In this document: piece after piece, positions 1 through 5,667 of the stretch | How the letters are laid out: each line of letters opens with the position of its first letter | Position numbering within the stretch: the first letter of the stretch is position 1 | DNA from: Lysinibacillus sp. | GTDB lineage: Bacteria; Bacillota; Bacilli; Bacillales_A; Planococcaceae | Direction of reading: 5' to 3' | Length of the DNA stretch: 8,958 bases | Assembly (NCBI GenBank): GCA_012735355.1 | Contig: JAAYHP010000340.1 | Span: 1-8,958, forward strand | Position numbers and translations under genes: made by a program | The notes under the pieces: model-generated | What the model was told of the DNA's origin: nothing | What the model saw: only the letters and a program-made list of their open reading frames with translations | Database searches by the model: none

Positions 1-171
1 AGCCGCAGGAAAGCTCTGCTTTGTGACTGTCACTTCGATTTCGTCACAGAAAAATTGCAACTAAGCGTGTGCGACAGGAGCAATCGCCGCCTTCACTTAA
101 ATCGAAAATATCAAATTTTAATACTAAATGTATAACGTAATAACAAATATTTCTTTTCAGACAGCCCCGAG
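1..171 (-). repeat. Intergenic repeat-like element, truncated by the window edge
   Basis: No open reading frame is convincing in 1-194. Read on the minus strand, the stretch begins 23 bases after the hydrolase stop with CTCGGGGCTGTCTGAAAAG (153-171), passes an AT-rich part, then a GC-richer part with GATTTAAGTGAAGGCGGCGA (84-103). Small inverted repeats are present: AAAGC/GCTTT (10-14, 18-22), TGTGAC/GTCACA (22-27, 43-48) and ATTGC/GCAAT further right. The GATT..AGTGA..GG..GGCGA core recurs at 8932-8950, at the other end of the window. The style resembles dispersed intergenic repeats I recall from Bacillaceae genomes, but I cannot confirm copy number here. No clear hydrolase terminator was found in it. 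Confidence 0.4.
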
Positions 172-194
172 TTTTTTTTGTCCTGGCCTCTTTC

Positions 195-1607
195 TTACGA
201 AAGTTTTATGATGTTAAAGTTATCATTTAACAGCGCCCAGTTTTGAGGGAAGGGATAACCTAGCGCCCAATAGCTAATTCCACGCAAGTTAAATTCTTTC
301 GCTAAATTGAATTTCGCTTGAGCGCTTCTCGCATCTTCAAACCATACTTCATGTGCTTGCCCATTTTTATCTACATATCGGAAAAATGGGGACTCAGCTC
401 TTTCATCATAAAGAATTTGTGCGTTATATTGAACGGCGCGACGAATGGCTTCTTGCGGGCTAAAGGTTTCTGCTGCAGCCCCTTCTTCATGAGGGATTTT
501 CCAGTCCCTCGCATAAATTTGGAAGCCTAAAAATATTTTCTCTGGTGGCATTACGCTTAACGCATATTCCACCACTCGCCTCATTTCATTAATCGGTGAA
601 ATGGCTTGGGGTGAAGCTCTTACCCATCCCCATTCATAAGTCATTAAAATGACAAAGTCAACAATTCGACCATGAGCTTCATAGTCATGGGCGGTATAAA
701 GTAAACCTTCTTGTTCCCCGCTCGTCTTTGGTGCTACTGCAGTGGAAACAAAGTATCCCCTTTCATGAAGACGGTTCACTGCCAGTTGTAAAAATTCATT
801 ATAATTTTCTCGATCTTCAGGTTGAACATATTCAAAATCAATATTTAATCCTTTATATCCTTTTTCCTCCATCACCTGTAGGCAACTATCGATCAGCTTT
901 TCACGCAATTCTTGGCTAGACAAAACGACATGAGCTAAATTTGTTCCGGTACTTGTTGCAGATAAATTTGTAATAGCAAGCATTGGAACAACCTGTTGAG
1001 ACTTAGCAGCATTTAACATTAAATCATCTTCAAAAGGCTCTAACGTCCCGTCCTCTTTAATCATGTAAGCAAAAGGACTGAAGTACGTTAGCAAGTGACC
1101 GATTGCATCCACTGATTCAGCCCCTTCTTCATCTTGCTGATAGGAATAGGCATTGATTTCTATGGAGGGTTTATTCCTAGGAATAACAAGAACCATACCA
1201 GGGTAAAGCTGATTTGGATTTATAAGCCCATTTTGTTTTAATAGAGCATCTGTTGTCGTCCCATATAAAGCCGCAATTTGCCAAAGGGATTCTCCAGGCT
1301 GAACCATGTGTAACCGGGGAGGAATATAAATGGTTGTTCCAGGTATTAAATTGTTTGGATTGATTGTAGGATTTGCTCGTTGAATCGATTGAATTGAGAT
1401 GTTATAAGCGCTCGCTAAAGACCAAAATGTTTCACCTTGCTGTATGATGTGAGGCGTCGTCGTATCGGGAATAACAATTGCTTGACCAATCAGTAACTTT
1501 TGGGGATTGGGAAGTTGATTGAGCTGAATAATAGAATTCATGCTAGTGTGATAAAGGCTGGCTAATTTCCATATCGTATCCCCGCTACTAACTACATGAA
1601 TTCTCAG
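195..1607 (-). CDS. LysM-repeat GH18 hydrolase, YaaH/SleL-like spore cortex-lytic enzyme
   Basis: Predicted N-acetylglucosaminidase of the YaaH/SleL family, which act on spore cortex peptidoglycan during germination. Three LysM domains lie at about residues 2-47, 53-97 and 99-144, each with the G-[DE]-[TS]-x-W core and an IP ending. A GH18 domain follows (about 150-460). The active-site segment G-L-N-I-D-F-E ends in the catalytic acid E259, with D257 two residues before it. M-T-Y-E-W-G-W near 322-328 and W-A-L-G-Y-P-F-P near the C-terminus are typical of this subfamily. There is no signal peptide, as expected for a protein assembled into spore layers from the mother cell. SleL/YaaH proteins usually have two LysM domains and about 430 residues; this has three and 470. 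The start is taken as CTG because AAGGAGG lies 7 bases before it; the upstream TTG at 1613 is only 1 base from that site. It is probably monocistronic and unrelated to the efflux operon. Confidence 0.9.
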   Translation of the reverse strand: MRIHVVSSGDTIWKLASLYHTSMNSIIQLNQLPNPQKLLIGQAIVIPDTTTPHIIQQGETFWSLASAYNISIQSIQRANPTINPNNLIPGTTIYIPPRLHMVQPGESLWQIAALYGTTTDALLKQNGLINPNQLYPGMVLVIPRNKPSIEINAYSYQQDEEGAESVDAIGHLLTYFSPFAYMIKEDGTLEPFEDDLMLNAAKSQQVVPMLAITNLSATSTGTNLAHVVLSSQELREKLIDSCLQVMEEKGYKGLNIDFEYVQPEDRENYNEFLQLAVNRLHERGYFVSTAVAPKTSGEQEGLLYTAHDYEAHGRIVDFVILMTYEWGWVRASPQAISPINEMRRVVEYALSVMPPEKIFLGFQIYARDWKIPHEEGAAAETFSPQEAIRRAVQYNAQILYDERAESPFFRYVDKNGQAHEVWFEDARSAQAKFNLAKEFNLRGISYWALGYPFPQNWALLNDNFNIIKLS

Positions 1608-1621
1608 ATGCAAGCCTCCTT
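1605..1621 (-). promoter_or_regulatory. Ribosome binding site that favours a CTG start
   Basis: AAGGAGG occupies 1621-1615 on the minus strand. The only candidate starts nearby are TTG (1613-1611, 1-base spacing, sterically implausible) and CTG (1607-1605, 7-base spacing, ideal). Starting at CTG gives an N-terminus M-R-I-H-V-V directly entering the first LysM, the usual layout of this family. An ATT codon at spacing 13 is a less likely alternative. Confidence 0.6.
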
Positions 1622-1644
1622 TTTTACTTTACTTACATGCAATA

Positions 1645-1672
1645 TATGTATACCTTTTCCATTTCATATTCA
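1645..1672 (-). promoter_or_regulatory. Candidate sporulation (sigma-E-like) promoter of the GH18 gene
   Basis: On the minus strand TGAATAT (1672-1666) is followed after 13 bases by TATACATA (1652-1645), which shares ATACA with the sigma-E -10 consensus CATACAnT; the -35 shares ATAT. A sigma-A reading (TTGAAT with a poor -10) is weaker. The region is AT-rich, so chance matches are expected; the call rests partly on the known mother-cell expression of this enzyme family. Confidence 0.25.
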
Positions 1673-1675
1673 AAT

Positions 1676-1710
1676 AAAAAAGAAAGTCCCGAAATATTTT
1701 GGTGACTTTC
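1676..1710 (-). terminator. Rho-independent terminator of the TetR gene
   Basis: A 29-base hairpin (1682-1710) has a 7-bp outer stem GAAAGTC/GACTTTC, a mismatch, one C-G pair, a mismatch and an inner AAA/TTT. On the minus strand it is followed by six T (plus-strand A at 1676-1681). It lies about 40 bases beyond the TetR stop and upstream of the hydrolase promoter region, so it insulates the two genes. The other side also carries a T-run on the plus strand (1713-1719), so it could work both ways, though no plus-strand gene ends here. Confidence 0.8.
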
Positions 1711-1750
1711 CCTTTTTTTGAAACAATCTTTCTTTGTAATACGTACTAAA

Positions 1751-2659
1751 TTAATAAGTGCAAATGTTAAATTTTTCTTTTTTCGAATATAAGTATTGCC
1801 ATAGGCTATTGGCAATTTCCTTTGCCTCTTTTTCATGAGGTGTTTGATTAAATGCATGATTAAAGGAGGTTAAAAGCGATTCTAAAACATACAATTTTTC
1901 GTCATTTTTTTTCAGTTCCACCAGTAAAAAGTTAGCTAATTCTATACATCTGTCAGAATCTTTATCAGATAATTGATCAACAAAACCTTGAAGTTGTTCG
2001 ATTAATGATTCTTTTGAGACGGCTGCAGTACTTATTTTGGATTTTAATGATTGAACAATATCTTCATGGAACAATATATCTTTTGTTTCTAAAAGAATTG
2101 GAATAACAGTGTCTATTCGGTTTAGTGCAACTTTAACTACTTTTTCCGGTGGTGGGGCCGAACCGGTTGCTATATTTAGTAAATGCAAGGAAAATACCAT
2201 GATTGCAAAAGAATGGATGGCACATTCAAAAGAAATTGGACGTAGTTTTTCACCATAGATATCGATAAAGCGATTAGCTAGCCAATCCACTTCAATAATC
2301 ATATGTTTTTCGATAACTTCTTTAATCTCTTGATCATTGGAATCAAAAGTTGTTGAAAACATTTGAGTAAAGTTTTCTTTTCTACTTAAATGGAAAATCA
2401 AAGAAATTTGATCAATAAGCTCATTTATATCTGAAGGATTTTGATTTAAAGCCAATTCACGCCGAGCGTTTGTTAATTCATCTCTAGATTCTTCTAGGAT
2501 AGCAATTAAACATTCATTTTTTGAAGAGAAATGATTGTAAAAAGTTCCTTTTGAAATTTTGGCAGCTTCGATAATATCCATGATGGATGTATTGCCAAAT
2601 CCTTGTTTAATAAATAGTTCGCGTGCAGCTTGAATAATCTGTCTCTTTCGTTTATTCAT
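1751..2659 (-). CDS. TetR-family transcriptional repressor, divergent to the RND operon
   Basis: A 302-residue DNA-binding regulator. Residues 1-50 form the TetR helix-turn-helix domain: I-I-Q-A-A-R-E-L-F, then T-S-I-M-D-I-I-E-A-A-K-I-S-K-G-T-F-Y-N-H-F with the family's K-G-T-F-Y-x-H-F recognition-helix ending and S-K-x-E after it. The rest is helical ligand-binding/dimer region, about 100 residues longer than a typical 190-210 residue TetR protein. The ATG at 2659 is preferred because AAAGGGTGG (2672-2664) lies just before it; an in-frame ATG at 2686 has no such site and sits inside the operator. The gene points away from the RND operon and shares a 210-base control region with it, the usual arrangement for a local efflux repressor. 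The Bacillus subtilis YerO-SwrC pair is a comparable TetR-RND neighbourhood, but orthology cannot be shown here. The inducing ligand is unknown. Confidence 0.9.
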   Translation of the reverse strand: MNKRKRQIIQAARELFIKQGFGNTSIMDIIEAAKISKGTFYNHFSSKNECLIAILEESRDELTNARRELALNQNPSDINELIDQISLIFHLSRKENFTQMFSTTFDSNDQEIKEVIEKHMIIEVDWLANRFIDIYGEKLRPISFECAIHSFAIMVFSLHLLNIATGSAPPPEKVVKVALNRIDTVIPILLETKDILFHEDIVQSLKSKISTAAVSKESLIEQLQGFVDQLSDKDSDRCIELANFLLVELKKNDEKLYVLESLLTSFNHAFNQTPHEKEAKEIANSLWQYLYSKKEKFNICTY

Positions 2660-2684
2660 TTTGCCACCCTTTCCACAATAAAAC

Positions 2685-2718
2685 ATTTTATACTATCAGT
2701 ATAAAATACTAAAAGTTA
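2685..2718. promoter_or_regulatory. TetR operator: perfect inverted repeat with flanking half-sites
   Basis: ATTTTATACT (2685-2694) and its exact reverse complement AGTATAAAAT (2698-2707) are separated by ATC. Half-sites then continue at an 8-base step in alternating orientation: ATACT (2690-2694), AGTAT (2698-2702), ATACT (2706-2710) and a decayed AGTTA (2714-2718), each separated by 3 bases. The repeat covers the -10 box of the repressor's own promoter, so binding should block its transcription. Assignment to this TetR protein is inferred from position and symmetry. Confidence 0.7.
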
Positions 2719-2727
2719 AAATATCAA
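2698..2727 (-). promoter_or_regulatory. Sigma-A-type promoter of the TetR gene
   Basis: On the minus strand TTGATA (2727-2722, 5/6 match to TTGACA) is followed after 18 bases by TATACT (2703-2698, 5/6 match to TATAAT). The -10 box is part of the inverted-repeat operator. Predicted transcription begins about 30 bases before the ATG at 2659, a short leader containing the ribosome binding site. Confidence 0.65.
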
Positions 2728-2753
2728 TGTTTTGTAAAGGTTTTGCAATATGG

Positions 2754-2782
2754 TTGTAAAAAATGAACCAGCGGTATAAAAT
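2754..2782 (+). promoter_or_regulatory. Candidate promoter P1 of the efflux operon
   Basis: TTGTAA (2754-2759, 4/6) and TAAAAT (2777-2782, 5/6) are 17 bases apart. The -10 box coincides with the degenerate second operator copy at 2766-2782, which would make this promoter repressible by the divergent TetR protein. An alternative promoter lies just downstream (2786-2814), and the sequence alone does not decide between them. Confidence 0.35.
2766..2782. promoter_or_regulatory. Degenerate second TetR operator copy
   Basis: This stretch matches 13 of 17 bases of the operator segment 2691-2707, including an intact GTATAAAAT half-site; the left half is decayed (ACC instead of ACT) and the A/T flank is lost. 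Its centre is 75 bases (about seven helical turns) from the centre of the main operator. It overlaps the -10 of candidate promoter P1. Function is inferred. Confidence 0.35.
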
Positions 2783-2785
2783 GGT

Positions 2786-2814
2786 TTGTGTGAAATAAAA
2801 TGTAGTGGTACTAT
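2786..2814 (+). promoter_or_regulatory. Candidate extended -10 promoter P2 of the efflux operon
   Basis: TTGTGT (2786-2791) is followed after 17 bases by TACTAT (2809-2814), preceded by TGG, giving an extended -10 (TGnTAnnnT). A short inverted repeat TAGT-GGT-ACTA (2803-2813) overlaps the -10. Predicted transcripts would have a leader of about 50 bases. Confidence 0.4.
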
Positions 2815-2869
2815 TGTCAATTTATAGTTATTCATGAGTTTATTTTTTTAAGGGAAGCGGGGGATTACC

Positions 2870-4231
2870 ATGAAAAAAGAACTGTCAATTAGTTTGGCAG
2901 CATTACTAATTTTAGGGAATGTTGTACCTGTAGCATCGGCTCAAGAAATCACACCATCGAAAGTAAATGTTGTAGCGCAAAACGATGGGGCAGTGAATAC
3001 AGGTAATCGCTTTTTCAATAAAGTCCATATTGAGGAGTTAACTTTAGAAGAAGCTATACGTTACGGAATGGAGCATAATTATCAATTAAAAGAATTAGAA
3101 ATTAATTTAGATATGCTCAAAATTAACGAACGTATTCTTCTGGAAAATATGGATGATATGGAAGACGCGTTAGATTATTTAACTTTACAGCGAGATAAGT
3201 TAAAAAGACAATTAAGAGATTTAGAGGATATGAAGGATATAACTCCACCATCAGGGGAAGATGGGACTGAAACAGGGGAAACTCCAGATCCAACAAATCA
3301 AATTGAAGAGCAAATTGAATTTATTAGAAAACAAATTTACCAATTAGAAGATCAAGAATCTACTTCAGAAAGTGCAAAATCTCAATTGCAAAACCAGCTT
3401 GATACAGTAGATTTAAACAAAACATCTCTTGCAAATAATCAAGAAATGTTACTTAAAAGTATGGAAGTATCTATTTCTTCTATATTTTTAAATCTAATAA
3501 TGATAGAAGATCAAATTAATTTTATGAAAGATACACTTGAAACACAAAAACAACAGGTGGAAGCTACAAAAATAAAATTTCAGCTTGGCTTAGTATCTCG
3601 AAAAGATTTTGATAAAGCAACTAGGGAAATAACAGAGCTAGAAAGTAAAATTGCTCAATTGGAAAATCAATTAAAAACAGAAAAAGCAAATTTTGCTGCT
3701 TCAATTGGTGTTACATATACTGGTGACTATACATTGGTGAAACCAGAGTTAGGAAATTTAGTTTTAGTCACGCAACAAAAGTCAACAGAGGAATTGATTA
3801 AAAATAGCTATAATATGGAAAATGCTAGAAACACTATAAGTGTGAAGGAAAAGGTTTTAGAAAGAATAGAAGATGATGAGGATGCAAGTTATAGAGAAGT
3901 AGAATTGGCTGAACTAGAAGTGGAAATTGCTAAATTGCAATTGGAGTCACTGGAAATTCAATTGGAAAGTGCAATCAATAAGGCATATCTTCAATTAAAG
4001 CAACAATATCAAGCTTTACAAGATGCTGAAGAAAAACTGAAAAATGCTCAAGTAGATAATGGGGATTTGCATATTTACTTTGATTTAGGTTTATTGTCGA
4101 AAAATGACTTTGATGCAGCAAATATAAGTGTAAAACAAGCAGAGTTAAATTATAACAGTGCGAAATATCAATATTATTTGTTAACAAAACAAGCGGAATT
4201 AATGGAAAAAGGGGTTATTTCCACGAATTAA
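2870..4231 (+). CDS. Secreted TolC-like coiled-coil protein lacking beta-barrel segments
   Basis: A 453-residue exported protein related to the TolC/outer-membrane-efflux family. Residues 1-24 are a signal peptide (M-K-K-E start, hydrophobic core, V-A-S-A then Q25) with no lipobox. The mature protein is nearly all amphipathic helix. Two TolC-type halves can be seen. Half 1 opens with L-T-L-E-E-A-I-R at 57 and has a tip motif F-x-L-G-L-V-S-R-K-D-F-D-K-A at 237-250. Half 2 opens with S-T-E-E-L-I-K at 305 and has F-D-L-G-L-L-S-K-N-D-F-D-A-A at 404-417; the tips share 9 of 14 residues. Where TolC proteins carry beta-strands between the long helices, this has an acidic linker rich in P, G, T, E and D (124-143) and a second short one, E-D-D-E-D-A-S-Y (334-341). 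It is first in an operon with an RND adaptor and permease. The ATG is preceded by a modest site, AAGCGGGGGA. Likely role: wall-spanning or wall-attached duct or scaffold for the pump (inference). Confidence 0.8.
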   Translation: MKKELSISLAALLILGNVVPVASAQEITPSKVNVVAQNDGAVNTGNRFFNKVHIEELTLEEAIRYGMEHNYQLKELEINLDMLKINERILLENMDDMEDALDYLTLQRDKLKRQLRDLEDMKDITPPSGEDGTETGETPDPTNQIEEQIEFIRKQIYQLEDQESTSESAKSQLQNQLDTVDLNKTSLANNQEMLLKSMEVSISSIFLNLIMIEDQINFMKDTLETQKQQVEATKIKFQLGLVSRKDFDKATREITELESKIAQLENQLKTEKANFAASIGVTYTGDYTLVKPELGNLVLVTQQKSTEELIKNSYNMENARNTISVKEKVLERIEDDEDASYREVELAELEVEIAKLQLESLEIQLESAINKAYLQLKQQYQALQDAEEKLKNAQVDNGDLHIYFDLGLLSKNDFDAANISVKQAELNYNSAKYQYYLLTKQAELMEKGVISTN

Positions 4232-4281
4232 TTAAGAAGAAATCAATGGATTTGCAGTTTAATTAAGGAGGCTTTTACTGA

Positions 4282-5661
4282 ATGGGGAAGAAAACAGGGA
4301 TTATAGGAGCCTTTTTCCTACTTATGGCTATTATTCTATTAGTAGGATGTAGCGGTACAGAAGAAACAGAAGAGGTTCCTGAAACAGAAGTACCTGTTAA
4401 AGTGGCTAAAGTAACTTTCGGTGCTTTAACAGATAATAATGAATTATCAGGTACGATACTGCCGGAAAATGAAGTAGCTATTTTACCGAAAGCAGCAGGA
4501 GAAATTACCGCAATCTATGTTAAAAAAGGTGATAAAGTTAAAAAAGGCGATATTTTAGCAAAATTAGATGATACAGCAGAAAATAATGCTGTAGAACAAC
4601 AACAAAATGCCTTACAACAAGCTCAAGCAAGTTTACAAAGTGCTCAAAATGGAAAGGAAAGGGCGGAAAATAGCTATAAACAAGCTGAAGCATCACTGAA
4701 ATCAGCACAAGCTTCGTTAGAACAAGCTCGAAGCAATTTGAAAAATTTAGACTACCAAGTTCAAAATGCCCGTAATGCATGGGAACAAGCAAATACAAAC
4801 TTAAACCGAATGAAGTCATTGTATGAATCGGGTTTAATTTCCTTACAAGATTATGAAAGTGCTCAAAACGCAGAAAAAAGTGCGAAATTAGCATTGGAAC
4901 AAGCAGAATTATCAAAACAAATAACGGAAACAGAAGGTATGAAAATGCAGGAAGTTGCTGTTGAGCAGGCTGAAATTAATGTAGCAACAGCTCAAACTGC
5001 CATTAAAGATGCGGAAATTGCAGTTCAACAAGCGCAAATCCAAGTAGCACAAGCACAACTCGGAGTCGATTCAGCAATGGATCGCTTAGATGATAAAGTG
5101 ATTAGAGCCACAATTTCTGGTGAAGTGACAGAAGTGAATGGTGAAGTTGGCGAAATGGCTTCTAGCGCTAGTCCTTTTGCGACGATTGTAGCAAAAGACT
5201 CCGTGAAACTAAGTGTTAAAATTACAGCAAATCAACTACCATCATTTAAAGTTGGCGAACAATTAGATGTAAAAGTTGCTGGCTTAGAAGGAACGTTTAA
5301 AGGTTCTGTAGTGTATTTATCTTCAGTAAGTTCTGGATTTGGATTATATACTGTAGATATCGAAATCAACAATAAAGATCAAAAAATACGACCTGGTATG
5401 GTTGCTTCAATCCTTGTAGAGGAAATCAAACAAGCAAACTCTCTTATCGTTCCTGCTGAAGCGGTAATTCAAAAAGAAGGCAGAACGGTAGTGTTTATCG
5501 TTTCAGATGGTAAAGCAGAACTAAGAGAAGTTGAAGTTCTCCAATATAGTACGGATTCAGTTGCGGTTGTAGGGGATATAAAAGAAAATGAACAAGTTGT
5601 AATAAGTGGACAAAACCTCCTCGATGATGGAAATAAAGTCCGAGTGATGGAGGAGGAGTAG
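4282..5661 (+). CDS. Lipoprotein periplasmic-adaptor (MFP/HlyD-like) subunit of RND efflux pump
   Basis: A 459-residue membrane fusion protein linking an RND permease to its duct. The N-terminus is a lipoprotein signal: hydrophobic stretch, then L-V-G-C with lipidated C23, and an acidic linker rich in E and T. A first lipoyl half-domain spans about 64-97 (P-K-A-A-G-E-I, then V-K-K-G-D-K-V-K-K-G-D). A very long Ala/Gln-rich coiled-coil hairpin (about 98-270) turns at 181-188. The lipoyl fold resumes at I274 (I-S-G-E-V-T-E-V), followed by the beta-barrel (S-V-K-L-S-V-K-I) and membrane-proximal domains to the end. The hairpin tip carries R176-x3-L180-x6-S187, the motif by which AcrA/MacA-type adaptors dock to TolC. 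AAGGAGG (4265-4271) lies 10 bases before the ATG. It is 50 bases after the TolC-like gene with no terminator between, and 3 bases before the permease, so the three are co-transcribed. Confidence 0.93.
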   Translation: MGKKTGIIGAFFLLMAIILLVGCSGTEETEEVPETEVPVKVAKVTFGALTDNNELSGTILPENEVAILPKAAGEITAIYVKKGDKVKKGDILAKLDDTAENNAVEQQQNALQQAQASLQSAQNGKERAENSYKQAEASLKSAQASLEQARSNLKNLDYQVQNARNAWEQANTNLNRMKSLYESGLISLQDYESAQNAEKSAKLALEQAELSKQITETEGMKMQEVAVEQAEINVATAQTAIKDAEIAVQQAQIQVAQAQLGVDSAMDRLDDKVIRATISGEVTEVNGEVGEMASSASPFATIVAKDSVKLSVKITANQLPSFKVGEQLDVKVAGLEGTFKGSVVYLSSVSSGFGLYTVDIEINNKDQKIRPGMVASILVEEIKQANSLIVPAEAVIQKEGRTVVFIVSDGKAELREVEVLQYSTDSVAVVGDIKENEQVVISGQNLLDDGNKVRVMEEE

Positions 5662-5667
5662 ACATTG
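5651..5667 (+). promoter_or_regulatory. Ribosome binding site inside the adaptor gene, with TTG start of the permease
   Basis: AGGAGG (5651-5656) lies within the last codons of the adaptor gene, 8 bases before the TTG start at 5665. The adaptor stop TAG is at 5659-5661, so only 3 bases separate the genes and translation is probably coupled. The next in-frame ATG (residue 16) would cut into the first membrane helix. Confidence 0.85.

Noticed and set aside
1633..1857. A 74-codon minus-strand reading frame between the hydrolase and the TetR gene
   Set aside because: It runs through the TetR terminator hairpin and overlaps the TetR coding end in another frame; no ribosome binding site and no family resemblance.
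2810..2828. Inverted repeat ACTAT/ATAGT after the operon -10 as a third operator or attenuator
   Set aside because: Only five base pairs, AT-rich, with a 9-base loop and no match to the main operator beyond ACTAT; no T-run to make it an attenuator.
2870..4231. The organism as a two-membrane Firmicute with a normal TolC
   Set aside because: The protein lacks barrel strands, and the neighbouring SleL-type spore enzyme and repeat style fit Bacillales. A diderm host is not strictly excluded from this window alone.
4228..4266. Repeated TTAATTAA palindromes (4228-4235, 4259-4266, also 8878-8885)
   Set aside because: Eight-base AT-only palindromes are expected in AT-rich intergenic sequence, and the first overlaps a stop codon. 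No further symmetry or spacing supports a site.
4538..4915. A 125-codon minus-strand reading frame inside the adaptor gene
   Set aside because: It is antisense to the Ala/Gln-rich coiled coil, whose codon pattern keeps the opposite frame open. The adaptor frame has clear domains; this one has none.
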